NCBI GenBank assembly: GCA_003216375.1
Contig: QCIZ01000013.1
Coordinates: 1-38,910 of the forward strand
Source: Prochlorococcus sp. AG-402-O21
GTDB taxonomy: Bacteria > Cyanobacteriota > Cyanobacteriia > PCC-6307 > Cyanobiaceae
Direction of reading: 5' to 3'
DNA length: 38,910 bases
A program made the position numbers and the translations under genes. The notes beneath the pieces were generated by a model. That model saw only the letters and a list, made by a program, of their open reading frames with translations. It did no database searches and had not been told where the DNA came from. This document shows, piece by piece, positions 1-8,247 of this stretch (positions are counted from its first letter, which is position 1; each line of letters opens with the position of its first letter).

Positions 1-271
1 TATTAATAGAGAATATAATAATTGATAATTTTGTAAAATTTGATAAAAGTGTTGTCCTTATTGATATCTCCATTATCAATAATATTAGAATTGCAAGTAA
101 TATTGTATTAATTGATTTATCTAATAAAAAAGACAATATACTATTGGTAAAATAAAAACCTAATAGTAAAGAAAGCAATAAAATACTTCTCTTACCCCAA
201 GAGTCTGCAATAAATGGATTGATAGCTCTAATAACTGTATCAACAAATTTTCTAAATTTAGTTTTCTGCAT
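1..271 (-). CDS. ycf20: Ycf20-like (DUF565) membrane protein, 3' end cut off by window
   Basis: An open frame of 90 codons starts with ATG at 271 on the minus strand and runs off the left edge without a stop. The visible protein starts MQKTKFRKFVDTVIRAIN, then INPFIADSWGKRS, then a hydrophobic stretch (LLLSLLLGFYFTNSILSFLL) and a second one (NTILLAILILLIMEI). A short basic N-terminus, a W-x-(K/R)-R-S element and two membrane segments is the layout of the DUF565/Ycf20 family of cyanobacteria and plastids. In algae and plants Ycf20 homologues have been tied to thermal dissipation of light energy; the role in cyanobacteria is unclear. The start lies one base beyond the stop of the upstream HAD gene, so the two are probably co-transcribed. 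The family call is from memory of the pattern. Confidence 0.65.
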   Translation of the reverse strand, partial: MQKTKFRKFVDTVIRAINPFIADSWGKRSILLLSLLLGFYFTNSILSFLLDKSINTILLAILILLIMEISIRTTLLSNFTKLSIIIFSIN

Positions 272-272
272 A

Positions 273-1019
273 TTAATTAATTAAAGCTGTCAAATATTCA
301 AAATCTACAAGCTTACTAGTTGATGCTTTTCCATAAATTATTTTTGAAGGTTTATTCATATTTCCAAGGCTAGTAACACATGCATTAGCTTTTTTAGAAA
401 TATATTTGTTTGAACTTGACCAAGGAGGTAATGTCATTAAGCAATTAAGGTTTGCAGCCTTAGCTGCCTCGACACCAATTATAGAGTCCTCAATGGCTAT
501 GCAATTTTTCTCAGATTTATTGCTTAATTGAAGTGCTAATTTATAAGCATCTGGATAGGGTTTGTGTTTACTTACATCTTCATACGTAACTATTCCTGAA
601 AAACAATTTAAATGTGAACTTAATGAGGTTTTTAAAAAAGGTTCTAGGGAATCTCGACCACTTGTCGTAACAATAAACTGCTCTATCTTAAAGCTAGAAA
701 GTTCATTGATTAGTCTCAGAACCCCCTCTCTAACGTTGATTTTTCCAGAATGAATTAAGTTCTTGTAATGAAAGCGCTTTCTCTCTTGAATTTTGGAACA
801 TTGATCCTCACTAACAGTGCTGTTTATTTCGTTTCGATAGTGAATTATTCGTTTTAAGCCTCCTGATGTTTTTAGAAGCTCTAAATATTTGCTCTCATTC
901 CAGTTCCAGTCCAAATCAAAATCTTTAAAGGCTAAGTTAAAAGCCAGTCTATGTCCACACATTTCAGTGTCGGCCAAAGTACCATCAACATCCCAAAAAA
1001 CTGCTTTTAACTTGTTCAT
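273..1019 (-). CDS. HAD-superfamily hydrolase, CbbY/phosphoglycolate-phosphatase-like
   Basis: This is a subfamily IA HAD phosphatase or phosphomutase. From the ATG at 1019 the protein starts MNKLKAVFWDVDGTLADTE, so motif I (DxDGT, nucleophile D10 and acid D12) sits at the usual distance from the N-terminus. Motif II is VTTSGRD, motif III is the lysine of KHKPYPDAYKLAL, and motif IV is AIEDSIIGVEAA. The segment between motifs I and II is the helical cap. An upstream ATG at 1058 would add 13 residues before motif I and is less likely. The best match in cyanobacteria is the CbbY-like group, whose substrates are sugar phosphates such as xylulose bisphosphate, but the substrate cannot be read from sequence. 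It is divergent from recJ and lies directly ahead of the ycf20-like gene. Confidence 0.85.
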   Translation of the reverse strand: MNKLKAVFWDVDGTLADTEMCGHRLAFNLAFKDFDLDWNWNESKYLELLKTSGGLKRIIHYRNEINSTVSEDQCSKIQERKRFHYKNLIHSGKINVREGVLRLINELSSFKIEQFIVTTSGRDSLEPFLKTSLSSHLNCFSGIVTYEDVSKHKPYPDAYKLALQLSNKSEKNCIAIEDSIIGVEAAKAANLNCLMTLPPWSSSNKYISKKANACVTSLGNMNKPSKIIYGKASTSKLVDFEYLTALIN

Positions 1020-1081
1020 GTTATTTCTGAATAAATCAAATATAATTCTGATTAGCAAGGAATCAATCTAGGTTTAAGCTT

Positions 1082-2971
1082 TTGAAAACAGATAATAATC
1101 AATTTTCACGATGGATATTACCTAAACCAATAAATGAACAAGAAATAGAACATTGCACTTTAAACTACACTTTGCAGAAAGTATTAATTAGAAGAGGGAT
1201 TGATTTAAATAATGAATTAGAGGATTACTTAACACCAAAGCAACTCCCAAATCCGGAAGATCATTTCAATGAGTTAGAGAAAGCAAGTCAAAGAATAATT
1301 GAAGCTTGTAGCAGACAAGAAACAATTGCTATATGCGGTGATTATGATGCTGATGGTATAACTAGTACTGTCCTTTTAATTGAGTTATTATCCCAACTAG
1401 GTGCTAAAGCAGAACCGTTTATTCCATCAAGACAGGATGAGGGATATGGACTGAATATAAATATGATTAAGAGAATTCATGATAAACAAATAAAGTTGAT
1501 TATTACCGTAGACAATGGAATTTCTTCTATTGATGCTATTAAAAAATCATCTGATTTAGGAATCGATTTAATTATAACTGACCATCATAAAATACCTGAT
1601 ATAAAATTAAATATTTTTTCGCTAATCCACCCCGAAAGAACACCTGTTAACTCACCTTACAAGTATTTAGCTGGTGTTGGAATTGCATATCTTCTAGCTA
1701 AAAATATATGTAATAAATTGAATTATGATATTAATAAAACAACGGCAAATGTTTTTTTTAGTATAGGTACTGTAGCAGATATGGCTCCCCTAAAAGGAGC
1801 TAATAGAAAGTGGCTAAAAGAGTGTTTGCCAAAAATCAATAGCACTAAAAATAAAGGTGTTATTTCGATTATGAAAAAGCTATCTATCGATAAAGAAGGT
1901 ATAACAACAGAAGATATTGGTTATAAGATAGCTCCATTGATTAATGCTGTCGGTAGAATTGGTGATCCAAAAGTTATAATTGATCTTCTTACAAATGAAT
2001 CTACAAAATGTATTGACAAGCTTATAAAAGATTGTTTATCAATGCATAGAGAAAGAAAAAGACTTACCACTTTAATAGAACAAGAAGCCCTTGAAATAGC
2101 TCAAAGTCAATATAACGAAAATAGGAAATTTCTAGTACTCTCGAAAAGAAAATGGCATCCAGGTATTATTGGTATAGTAGCGGCACGAATTGTTGATAAG
2201 TTTAATCTACCTACAGCAATACTCGCAATTGCAAATGATGGTAACTTCCGAGGATCAATAAGATCTAATAACAGATTAAAGGTGAATAGGGCATTAGAGG
2301 AATGTAAAGATCTTCTAATAGCTCATGGTGGTCACTCCGCTGCTGCAGGATTTTCAATTAAAGAAGATAATATAAATGAACTTTCAGAAAATCTAAATAA
2401 TATAGCCAAAAGGGAATTTAGAAATATTGATTTAAATAAATCAATAAAACCAGATGCACACATATGTCTTGCTGATATTAATTATGATTTTTATCGACAA
2501 TTATGTTTGATCGGTCCTTTTGGAATTATGAATCCTGCACCAATTTTCTGGACAAGGAAATGCAAAATTATAGATATTCATCACCTTAATGGTGGACATA
2601 TAAAAATGACTTTAGACGATGGCAGCTCATCGATAATTGCTGTTAAATGGAATGAAACTGCAAAATTAAAAAAAAATGATTTAATTGATATTGCATTTTA
2701 TATTGAAATGAATAGGTGGAAAAAAGGAAATAGCATTCAACTTAATATTGTTGATATGAAAATCCATAAAAAGATTGTTGAATTAAAATTACATAATCGA
2801 TTTTATAAATGCCAATTAACAGATAAAAAGGAGATATTAATAACAAACACAAAAGGAGAGTCTATCAGTTCTGACTTTTCTAAAAATACTGAGAATATAG
2901 ATAATAATGAATCAGATTTTGCTAAAAAGATTCTGTCTTTTGCTGAGATTGCTCTCGGGAAGGCTGCTTAA
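1082..2971 (+). CDS. recJ: single-stranded-DNA-specific exonuclease RecJ
   Basis: RecJ degrades single-stranded DNA 5' to 3' in recombination and mismatch or base-excision repair. The 629-residue protein carries the DHH-family signatures: DYDAD at about residues 87-91, VDNGISS, the DHH motif with D167-H168-H169, GTVADMAPL, and NAVGRIG. The DHHA1 part follows, with KWHPGIIGIVAARI, RGSIRS and GGHSAAAGF, and a C-terminal OB-fold-like region ends the protein. All metal-binding elements look intact. The start codon is TTG at 1082, giving MKTDNNQFSRW; no better start is visible nearby. The gene is divergent from the HAD hydrolase and its stop lies five bases from that of the convergent psb30-like gene. 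Confidence 0.95.
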   Translation: MKTDNNQFSRWILPKPINEQEIEHCTLNYTLQKVLIRRGIDLNNELEDYLTPKQLPNPEDHFNELEKASQRIIEACSRQETIAICGDYDADGITSTVLLIELLSQLGAKAEPFIPSRQDEGYGLNINMIKRIHDKQIKLIITVDNGISSIDAIKKSSDLGIDLIITDHHKIPDIKLNIFSLIHPERTPVNSPYKYLAGVGIAYLLAKNICNKLNYDINKTTANVFFSIGTVADMAPLKGANRKWLKECLPKINSTKNKGVISIMKKLSIDKEGITTEDIGYKIAPLINAVGRIGDPKVIIDLLTNESTKCIDKLIKDCLSMHRERKRLTTLIEQEALEIAQSQYNENRKFLVLSKRKWHPGIIGIVAARIVDKFNLPTAILAIANDGNFRGSIRSNNRLKVNRALEECKDLLIAHGGHSAAAGFSIKEDNINELSENLNNIAKREFRNIDLNKSIKPDAHICLADINYDFYRQLCLIGPFGIMNPAPIFWTRKCKIIDIHHLNGGHIKMTLDDGSSSIIAVKWNETAKLKKNDLIDIAFYIEMNRWKKGNSIQLNIVDMKIHKKIVELKLHNRFYKCQLTDKKEILITNTKGESISSDFSKNTENIDNNESDFAKKILSFAEIALGKAA

Positions 2972-2977
2972 AGCCTT
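2960..2977. terminator. small hairpin at recJ/psb30 convergent ends
   Basis: AAGGCT (2960-2965) and AGCCTT (2972-2977) form a 6-bp stem with a 6-nt loop across the converging stop codons. Neither strand has a clear T-run after the stem, so terminator activity is uncertain. Confidence 0.3.
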
Positions 2978-3059
2978 AAACACCTCTTCTGTAGAAGATC
3001 AATGCAATGATTGCTGGTCCTGCAAGAAAGACAGCTACTAGAGGCAATAGGTTTCCCAT
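2976..3059 (-). CDS. psb30: Psb30 (Ycf12)-like photosystem II peptide, 27 aa
   Basis: A 28-codon reading frame on the minus strand encodes MGNLLPLVAVFL, then AGPAIIALIFYRRGV. Psb30/Ycf12 is a one-helix subunit at the edge of photosystem II, and its family ends in a hydrophobic helix with an A-G-P-(A/V)-(I/V)-I element and a basic R-(R/K)-G-(N) tail, which is what is seen here. At 27 residues it is a little shorter than the usual 30-35 because the luminal N-terminus is brief; there is no in-frame start further upstream before a TAA. It converges on recJ and diverges from the exchanger gene at 3355. The identification rests on the short motif alone; another one-helix thylakoid peptide is the alternative. 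Confidence 0.65.
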   Translation of the reverse strand: MGNLLPLVAVFLAGPAIIALIFYRRGV

Positions 3060-3354
3060 GTTGATTTTAAAACTTTAATTATCTTACTAAACAAACTGGC
3101 TTAACTTTACAATAATTAAAAATTATTGATTTTCAATCAATTCAATTAATTTTAGATTTGCTTAAATATTTTGGTCTAGCCAAGAACTAACCACAATATT
3201 CATAGATAATGTTTTATTTTATATGAGATGATTTAATTTATGTTTCTTGAAAAATCGTTTAATAATAGTGAGATTATTGTTAATTGATCATTTGTAGGTT
3301 TTATATATCATATAATTGATGTATAAAAATAAAAAAAAGGATAGCATCACTTAA

Positions 3355-3711
3355 TTGGAAGTAATGGGTCAGCCTAATTCAAATTCTCAAATAGAAAAGA
3401 ACGAATCTAAGGATGGTCCAACTTTTTTTAGTATATTAATTACTACTTTTAGTACTATTTTCCTGGCTGAATTAGGAGACAAGACACAACTTGCGACATT
3501 AATGCTTTCTGCTCAGTCTGGTAGACCTCTGATTATTTTCATAGGTGCAGCACTTGCTCTTATCTCGACAAGCCTTCTTGGAGTTCTTATTGGGAGATGG
3601 ATTGCAAATAACTTACCAAGACAAAAATTTACAGTACTTTCAGGAATAATTATGTTAAGTTTGGGTTTATACCTAGTAACACAAGGTTTTTTTGACTTTA
3701 TACAAAATTAG
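3355..3711 (+). CDS. half-size UPF0016/GDT1 cation exchanger, first of a pair (Hmx-like)
   Basis: This belongs to the UPF0016 (GDT1/TMEM165/MneA/Mnx) family, which moves Mn2+ or Ca2+ across membranes. Full members have two copies of a three-helix unit, each with the motif E-x-G-D-(K/R)-(T/S). This 118-residue protein has one unit only: a hydrophilic N-terminus (residues 1-23), then helices with ELGDKTQLATLML (E39, G41, D42, K43, T44). The partner half is encoded 16 bases downstream at 3728, so the working transporter is presumably a hetero-oligomer of the two. Split genes of this kind are known in cyanobacteria as hemi manganese exchangers. The TTG start at 3355 is used here; an in-frame ATG at 3364 is as good and removes only three residues. 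Confidence 0.85.
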   Translation: MEVMGQPNSNSQIEKNESKDGPTFFSILITTFSTIFLAELGDKTQLATLMLSAQSGRPLIIFIGAALALISTSLLGVLIGRWIANNLPRQKFTVLSGIIMLSLGLYLVTQGFFDFIQN

Positions 3712-3727
3712 AATTTGAACTAATTTA

Positions 3728-4021
3728 ATGCTTATAACGCTTCTTTTTACAACTTTTTTCACTGTATTTCTAGCTGAAATGGGTGATAAAACTCAATTAA
3801 CAACAATAACTTTAAGTAGTACAACTAATAAACCACTAGCAGTATTTATTGGTTCGTCAGTAGCACTTATATTAGCTACGCTTTTAGGAGCATTAGCAGG
3901 TGGTTCTATTGCTAATCTAATCCCTGCATTCTTACTAAAACTGCTTTCTGGAATAGTATTCTTAATTTTAGGAATAAAGCTTTTAGCTGAAAGCAGAAAA
4001 GATTCTACTAGTGATAACTAG
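3728..4021 (+). CDS. half-size UPF0016/GDT1 cation exchanger, second of a pair (Hmx-like)
   Basis: This 97-residue protein is the second single-unit member of the UPF0016 family. EMGDKTQLTTITLSS (E17, G19, D20, K21, T22) is the cation-binding signature, followed by GSSVALILATLLGALAG and a third helix ending KLLAES. It aligns along its length with the preceding gene but lacks the hydrophilic N-terminal extension. Together they rebuild the two-unit architecture of Mnx-type manganese exporters. Proper Mn2+ distribution matters in an organism that must load the Mn cluster of photosystem II. Whether the ion is Mn2+ or Ca2+ cannot be read from the sequence. Confidence 0.85.
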   Translation: MLITLLFTTFFTVFLAEMGDKTQLTTITLSSTTNKPLAVFIGSSVALILATLLGALAGGSIANLIPAFLLKLLSGIVFLILGIKLLAESRKDSTSDN

Positions 4022-4104
4022 TAAACAAAATCTTTTAAACATATATAGTCTTTAACTCTAAAGACTGAAATCAAATGAACTTTTATTAATCAGCCACTTT
4101 GATT

Positions 4105-6411
4105 ATGACATCAGTTTTAAAAATACTAGAAAGTCTTGAGAGAGAGGATGGATTAGAGGTATCCAAGCTTGAAAAGTCCTTGAAACTAACAAAAAAACTT
4201 GATAGAGATAATTTACATATAGCTATTAAAGCTCTTTCAAAGCTAGGCATCGTTCAATATATAAATGATGAAAAACTTACTGTTAACAATGAACTTGGTT
4301 TCATACAAGGTAGAGTCCGATGTAGCAGTAAAGGTTTTTGCTTTGTTGTTAGAGATGATCAAGGCGAAGATATATACATTAGAGAAGCTAATTTAAACAA
4401 TGCTTGGCATGGTGATTCTGTAATTGTGTTAATCACAAAGCCCGCAGTAAAAAGGAGAGCACCAGAAGGTTCTATTCAATGTATCTTAAATAGATATAAT
4501 GATACTTTGCTAGCAAAGTTAGAGTCAAACAAATCAACAGGAGAAGTAAAGGCTTACCCGTTGGATGACAGAATATCTGTAATTATTGATTTAGATAATG
4601 ACTGTGATAATAAAAAAATAGAGCAAGAGAAAGATCTAATATATGAAATAAAAATAAGTAATTACCCAATTGCTCAATTTAATGCGAAAGGTTCAATTCT
4701 TAGAGAGTTATCAATTAATGCCGGTGTAGAAGGTGATATAGAATTATTACTTTCAAAGAATAATATTTCTAGAAATATTATTGCACCAAAAGTTGCTCCT
4801 AAAAAAATTCCTTTAAAAGGAAGAGAAGACTTAACGGCTCAACCATCATTATTATTTGAAAGTTGGGAATCGCCAAATTCTCCTTCTTTACCAGCATTAT
4901 TTGCCAAACCGAATGAAGGAGGTACAAGGATTTGGGTTCATTCTCCTACAGTTTCAGAAAGAATTAATATAGGAGGAAAATTAGATCAATTTCTTAAAGA
5001 TAGAGGTGAAGTTATCTGCTTAGGAAACAATTGGCTGGATTTTCTAAGTGAATCACTTAAATCAGCATCTCAATTTAAATTAAATGAAGTAAATGAGGCA
5101 ATTTCATTAATTATAGATATAAATAGTGATGGAAATATAACTGATTGGGAATTTACAACTAGTATTATTAGTCCAGTAAAAATAATTACACCTAAGCATC
5201 TCAAAGCTATCAACAATAGAAAATTAACATCGAAGTCTATTCCAATAGCCCTTAAACCTGTTAAGGATAATCTAGAGGTAATCTATACTATCATTCATTC
5301 AGCAAAATTAATCAATACTAACAATATAACTAGTATAAAGTTAGATGAACAGATTCCTAATTTAGAAAGATTAAGTGAGTTAAAAAAAGCATTTCCTGGT
5401 CGAGACTTTCATGGATGGACTAAGACTTATGATATTTGTGATTCACAGTCAATTCTTGATATTTATATTAGGCTTTCTAATAATATTCTAGCAAAGCATT
5501 TAATGGGATATGAATTACCTTTCATTTACAAAGAGCATGAACAAATAGATACATCTTCAATTAATGATTTAACAAAATCAGCATTAGCTTTAGACAATAA
5601 TATAAACGTTAATATAGATGGTAACGTAACAATATCTCAAGTAATAAACTCATTTGAATCAAGTAATCAAAAGAAAATATTGCACAAGCTTGTTAAACAT
5701 ATAATTCCGGGAATTCATCTAAAATTATATAAAGATAATTTTTTTGCAGAGAATAACATGGATGACAATATAAATACATCTAATATTGAATCTCCATGGT
5801 GTTGCCCAACTCTAAATTATTGGAATGTGTTTAATCAATTTATTTTAACCTCACTTTTAAATGATGGTAAAAACAAGCCTTCAAGCAGAAGTAAGGACAT
5901 TATAGAATTAGGTAAAAAAGATAGTTGGAAAGAAGTAAATTGGGATATATTTCCTTCTAAGATAGAAGAAAACATTATAACTCACTCAAATTTAAAGTTA
6001 ATTCAAAATTTAAATGAAATAAGAAAAAAATCTAAATCATTTAGAAATAATATTATTTCAATTGCTCAGTGTAGAGAAGCTCAGAGAATTATAGGAAAAG
6101 AAGTAGAAGCAATTATTACTGGAGTTCAAAGTTATGGTTTTTTTGCTGAGATAGACGAATTAACTGCGGAAGGATTAGTCCATGTGAGCACATTGGGGGA
6201 TGATTGGTATGAATATAGATCTAGACAAAATCTTTTAGTAGGAAGGAAATATAAAAAAACTTATCAACTAGCACAAAAAGTAAATGTCAAGGTTTTAAAA
6301 GTCGACATACTAAAAAATCAAATTGATTTAGAGCTTGTTAAAGACGAAGATACAGAATCAATCAAAACTAATGATATTAGTATTGACATTGACTCAGACA
6401 ATTTAACTTAA
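4105..6411 (+). CDS. RNase II/R-family (RNB) protein lacking the catalytic residues
   Basis: The 768-residue protein has the RNase II/R layout. A helical N-terminus (about 1-55) is followed by a cold-shock/OB domain (about 64-110: LGFIQGRVRC, GFCFVV, DIYIREANL, AWHGDSVIV), a second OB-like part, an RNB-like core (about 239-580) and an S1 domain (about 664-745: GKEVEAIITGVQSYGFFAEI). The core still starts with REDLTAQP and has RIWVHSPTVSERI and KLDQFLKDRGE. However, the acidic cluster that should follow (D-A-x-D-x-D-D-A in active enzymes) is replaced by WESPNSPSLPAL (254-265), IADVS is SPTVS, and the RRYPD element is PTLNYWN (568-574). Hydrolysis is therefore unlikely, and an RNA-binding or regulatory role is inferred. 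It may correspond to the Zam-type RNB proteins of cyanobacteria. ATG at 4105 is preferred over TTG at 4099. The stop abuts the ubiX ATG. Confidence 0.8.
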   Translation: MTSVLKILESLEREDGLEVSKLEKSLKLTKKLDRDNLHIAIKALSKLGIVQYINDEKLTVNNELGFIQGRVRCSSKGFCFVVRDDQGEDIYIREANLNNAWHGDSVIVLITKPAVKRRAPEGSIQCILNRYNDTLLAKLESNKSTGEVKAYPLDDRISVIIDLDNDCDNKKIEQEKDLIYEIKISNYPIAQFNAKGSILRELSINAGVEGDIELLLSKNNISRNIIAPKVAPKKIPLKGREDLTAQPSLLFESWESPNSPSLPALFAKPNEGGTRIWVHSPTVSERINIGGKLDQFLKDRGEVICLGNNWLDFLSESLKSASQFKLNEVNEAISLIIDINSDGNITDWEFTTSIISPVKIITPKHLKAINNRKLTSKSIPIALKPVKDNLEVIYTIIHSAKLINTNNITSIKLDEQIPNLERLSELKKAFPGRDFHGWTKTYDICDSQSILDIYIRLSNNILAKHLMGYELPFIYKEHEQIDTSSINDLTKSALALDNNINVNIDGNVTISQVINSFESSNQKKILHKLVKHIIPGIHLKLYKDNFFAENNMDDNINTSNIESPWCCPTLNYWNVFNQFILTSLLNDGKNKPSSRSKDIIELGKKDSWKEVNWDIFPSKIEENIITHSNLKLIQNLNEIRKKSKSFRNNIISIAQCREAQRIIGKEVEAIITGVQSYGFFAEIDELTAEGLVHVSTLGDDWYEYRSRQNLLVGRKYKKTYQLAQKVNVKVLKVDILKNQIDLELVKDEDTESIKTNDISIDIDSDNLT

Positions 6412-7020
6412 ATGTCTAGTATTGTATTAGCAATTACAGGTGCATCGGCTCTTCAATTAGGTGAGCGATCAATTCAAGTATTATTAGAAAACTGTCGATC
6501 TGTAGATTTAATTCTGAGTAAAGGTGCATATGAAGTAGCGAAAAGCGAAAGAAATATTAATATTCCAGTTGAACCAAAAGCTCAAGCTGATTATTGGAGA
6601 ACTAAACTTGGAGTCAAATCAGGTAAATTAACTTGCTATAGATGGAATGATCATTCAGCCTCAATTGCCAGCGGAAGTCACAAAACAAGGGGTATGGTAA
6701 TTGTTCCATGCTCAATGGGAACATTGGGTCGAATAGCCTCTGGTTTTTCTTTAGACCTAATTGAAAGATGTGCCGATGTTCACTTAAAGGAAAACAGACC
6801 TTTAATTATTTCCCCTAGGGAATCTCCATTAAATTTAATACATATAGAGAACATAAAACGTTTAGCAACTGCTGGTGCATTAATTGTTCCGCCCATACCT
6901 GCCTGGTATACAAACCCTCAAACAATTGAAGATATTATTGATTTTATAGTAGTTAGATTATTTGATTCTCTTGGTGAGGATTTAAATTATATTAAAAGAT
7001 GGGAAGGCCCTGATAAATGA
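6412..7020 (+). CDS. ubiX: UbiX/Pad1-family flavin prenyltransferase
   Basis: UbiX joins dimethylallyl phosphate to reduced FMN to make the prenylated flavin needed by UbiD-type decarboxylases, here probably for plastoquinone synthesis. Recognisable parts are VLAITGAS at the N-terminus, GMVIVPCSMGTLGRIASG, CADVHLKENRPLIISPRESPLN, and the C-terminal AGALIVPPIPAWYTNPQTIEDIIDF. The length of 202 residues is normal. The phosphate loop reads GASA rather than the common GASG, and the usual tyrosine just after it is absent, a modest divergence. The ATG follows the upstream RNB stop with no gap, and the end overlaps the next gene by 4 bases, so the three are translationally linked. No ubiD is in the window. 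Confidence 0.88.
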   Translation: MSSIVLAITGASALQLGERSIQVLLENCRSVDLILSKGAYEVAKSERNINIPVEPKAQADYWRTKLGVKSGKLTCYRWNDHSASIASGSHKTRGMVIVPCSMGTLGRIASGFSLDLIERCADVHLKENRPLIISPRESPLNLIHIENIKRLATAGALIVPPIPAWYTNPQTIEDIIDFIVVRLFDSLGEDLNYIKRWEGPDK

Positions 7021-7562
7021 AATTAAATTATTTAATAAAGATGATTCCTCTTCTATCAACATTTTCTTTAATTGCGATATTAAATTTTAGTAATCAAAAA
7101 GTGAATACTAAATTAAAAATATTAATTTGGAATACTCCATCATTAACATTAGGATCATATCTTGCAATTTCAACTGGAACAGGCTTCATATTCTCATATA
7201 TAATAACTACAAGCCTAGCAAATTCAATTAGATCAAACTCTATCAAGGGTATAAAGTATAAAAAAGAAATTAACAAAGAAGAAGCAGTAGAATACAATGA
7301 TACAAATTACAATAATTACACCGAAAATATATTAATAGAGAGAGAAATTAATGATCCAATACCTACAGTGGACGCTAGATTTAGAGTAATTGGCAAAACA
7401 GAAAGATACAACACAAATTATAAAAATGATTACAATAGTAAAAACAAGGATTTAAATGAAATAGAAGATTCATATATAGAACAGAATAAAGAAAATAATG
7501 CTTTTAACCAAGATAGAGATATTTCATCTGATTGGAATGATGATTCTTTTAAAAACTGGTAA
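7017..7562 (+). CDS. LapA-like (DUF1049) two-helix membrane protein with Asn-rich tail
   Basis: The first about 70 residues hold two membrane helices (IPLLSTFSLIAILNF and GSYLAISTGTGFIFSYI) joined by FSNQKVNTKLKILIWNTPSLTLG. This N-Q-x-V-x-(I/L)-x-(F/I)-x-x-W-x-x-P-S-L-x-L-G pattern is that of the LapA/DUF1049 domain found in lipopolysaccharide-assembly and many cyanobacterial membrane proteins. The remaining about 110 residues are a hydrophilic, charged, Asn/Tyr/Glu-rich tail that looks disordered. Its ATG overlaps the ubiX stop by 4 bases (ATGA). Its function is unknown; a cell-envelope or thylakoid scaffold role is only a guess. Confidence 0.65.
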   Translation: MKLNYLIKMIPLLSTFSLIAILNFSNQKVNTKLKILIWNTPSLTLGSYLAISTGTGFIFSYIITTSLANSIRSNSIKGIKYKKEINKEEAVEYNDTNYNNYTENILIEREINDPIPTVDARFRVIGKTERYNTNYKNDYNSKNKDLNEIEDSYIEQNKENNAFNQDRDISSDWNDDSFKNW

Positions 7563-7634
7563 AATAAATTTAAGCAATATTTTTAATCAAAAATAACTTT
7601 ACAACCATCTTTAGAAATTTGCTAAAGTAAAGAT

Positions 7635-8114
7635 ATGGAAAACAAAAAGCAGACCAAAAAGATCGAATCCAAAAATGAAGTAGCAAATGTGGAATCAACA
7701 TCTGGATCCAAGGTAGAAAATACTACAATTCCCAAAAAACCTGTCAAACCTCCTAAAGTTGAAGATAAACCCTTCGAAGAGTTTATAATTGAACATTTTA
7801 TTCCTGGTTTAAAAACATCTATAGAACAGACAGGTATATCCGTTCTAAATATAAAACTAATAGATGGTATACGACCAGTAGTAGGAGGTAAATGTTGGAT
7901 GGTTTTTTGTGAAATATCAGAACAAAGAAGATTTTGGCTTTGTTTTAATAAAGAAGTAATAACCTCTGATAAAACAATATTATTAGCCGAGTCAAATTCA
8001 GATCCAAGTATTGTTGAATCATTCCTTATTGATGAAAAGAAAACTACCTTGCCTTTATTGATTTCTAGGGTACTTCAAAGATTAAATGGACAAAAATGGA
8101 TTGGTGCGAATTGA
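7635..8114 (+). CDS. DUF2996 family protein
   Basis: This 159-residue soluble protein has a charged Lys/Glu/Pro-rich leader (1-45) and then a compact domain beginning PFEEFIIEHFIPGL and including ISVLNIKLIDGIRPVVGGKCWMV, EISEQRRFWLCFN, FLIDEKKTTLPLLISRVLQRL and the C-terminal KWIGAN. This is the cyanobacterial DUF2996 pattern, recognised from its order of short conserved blocks. No catalytic residues are known. It sits 72 bases behind the LapA-like gene and 133 before tldD, on the same strand. Confidence 0.8.
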   Translation: MENKKQTKKIESKNEVANVESTSGSKVENTTIPKKPVKPPKVEDKPFEEFIIEHFIPGLKTSIEQTGISVLNIKLIDGIRPVVGGKCWMVFCEISEQRRFWLCFNKEVITSDKTILLAESNSDPSIVESFLIDEKKTTLPLLISRVLQRLNGQKWIGAN

Positions 8115-8247
8115 ATTGTTTTCTCTAATAAAAAGTTATCTCTATTCATTTTATAAATTTGTTTATTAAATAATAACAATAAAGCTTTCTTCTTAATATT
8201 CAGATTCGCAGTTAAGGCATTCAAATGCCATAATAAGAAAAAAAATT

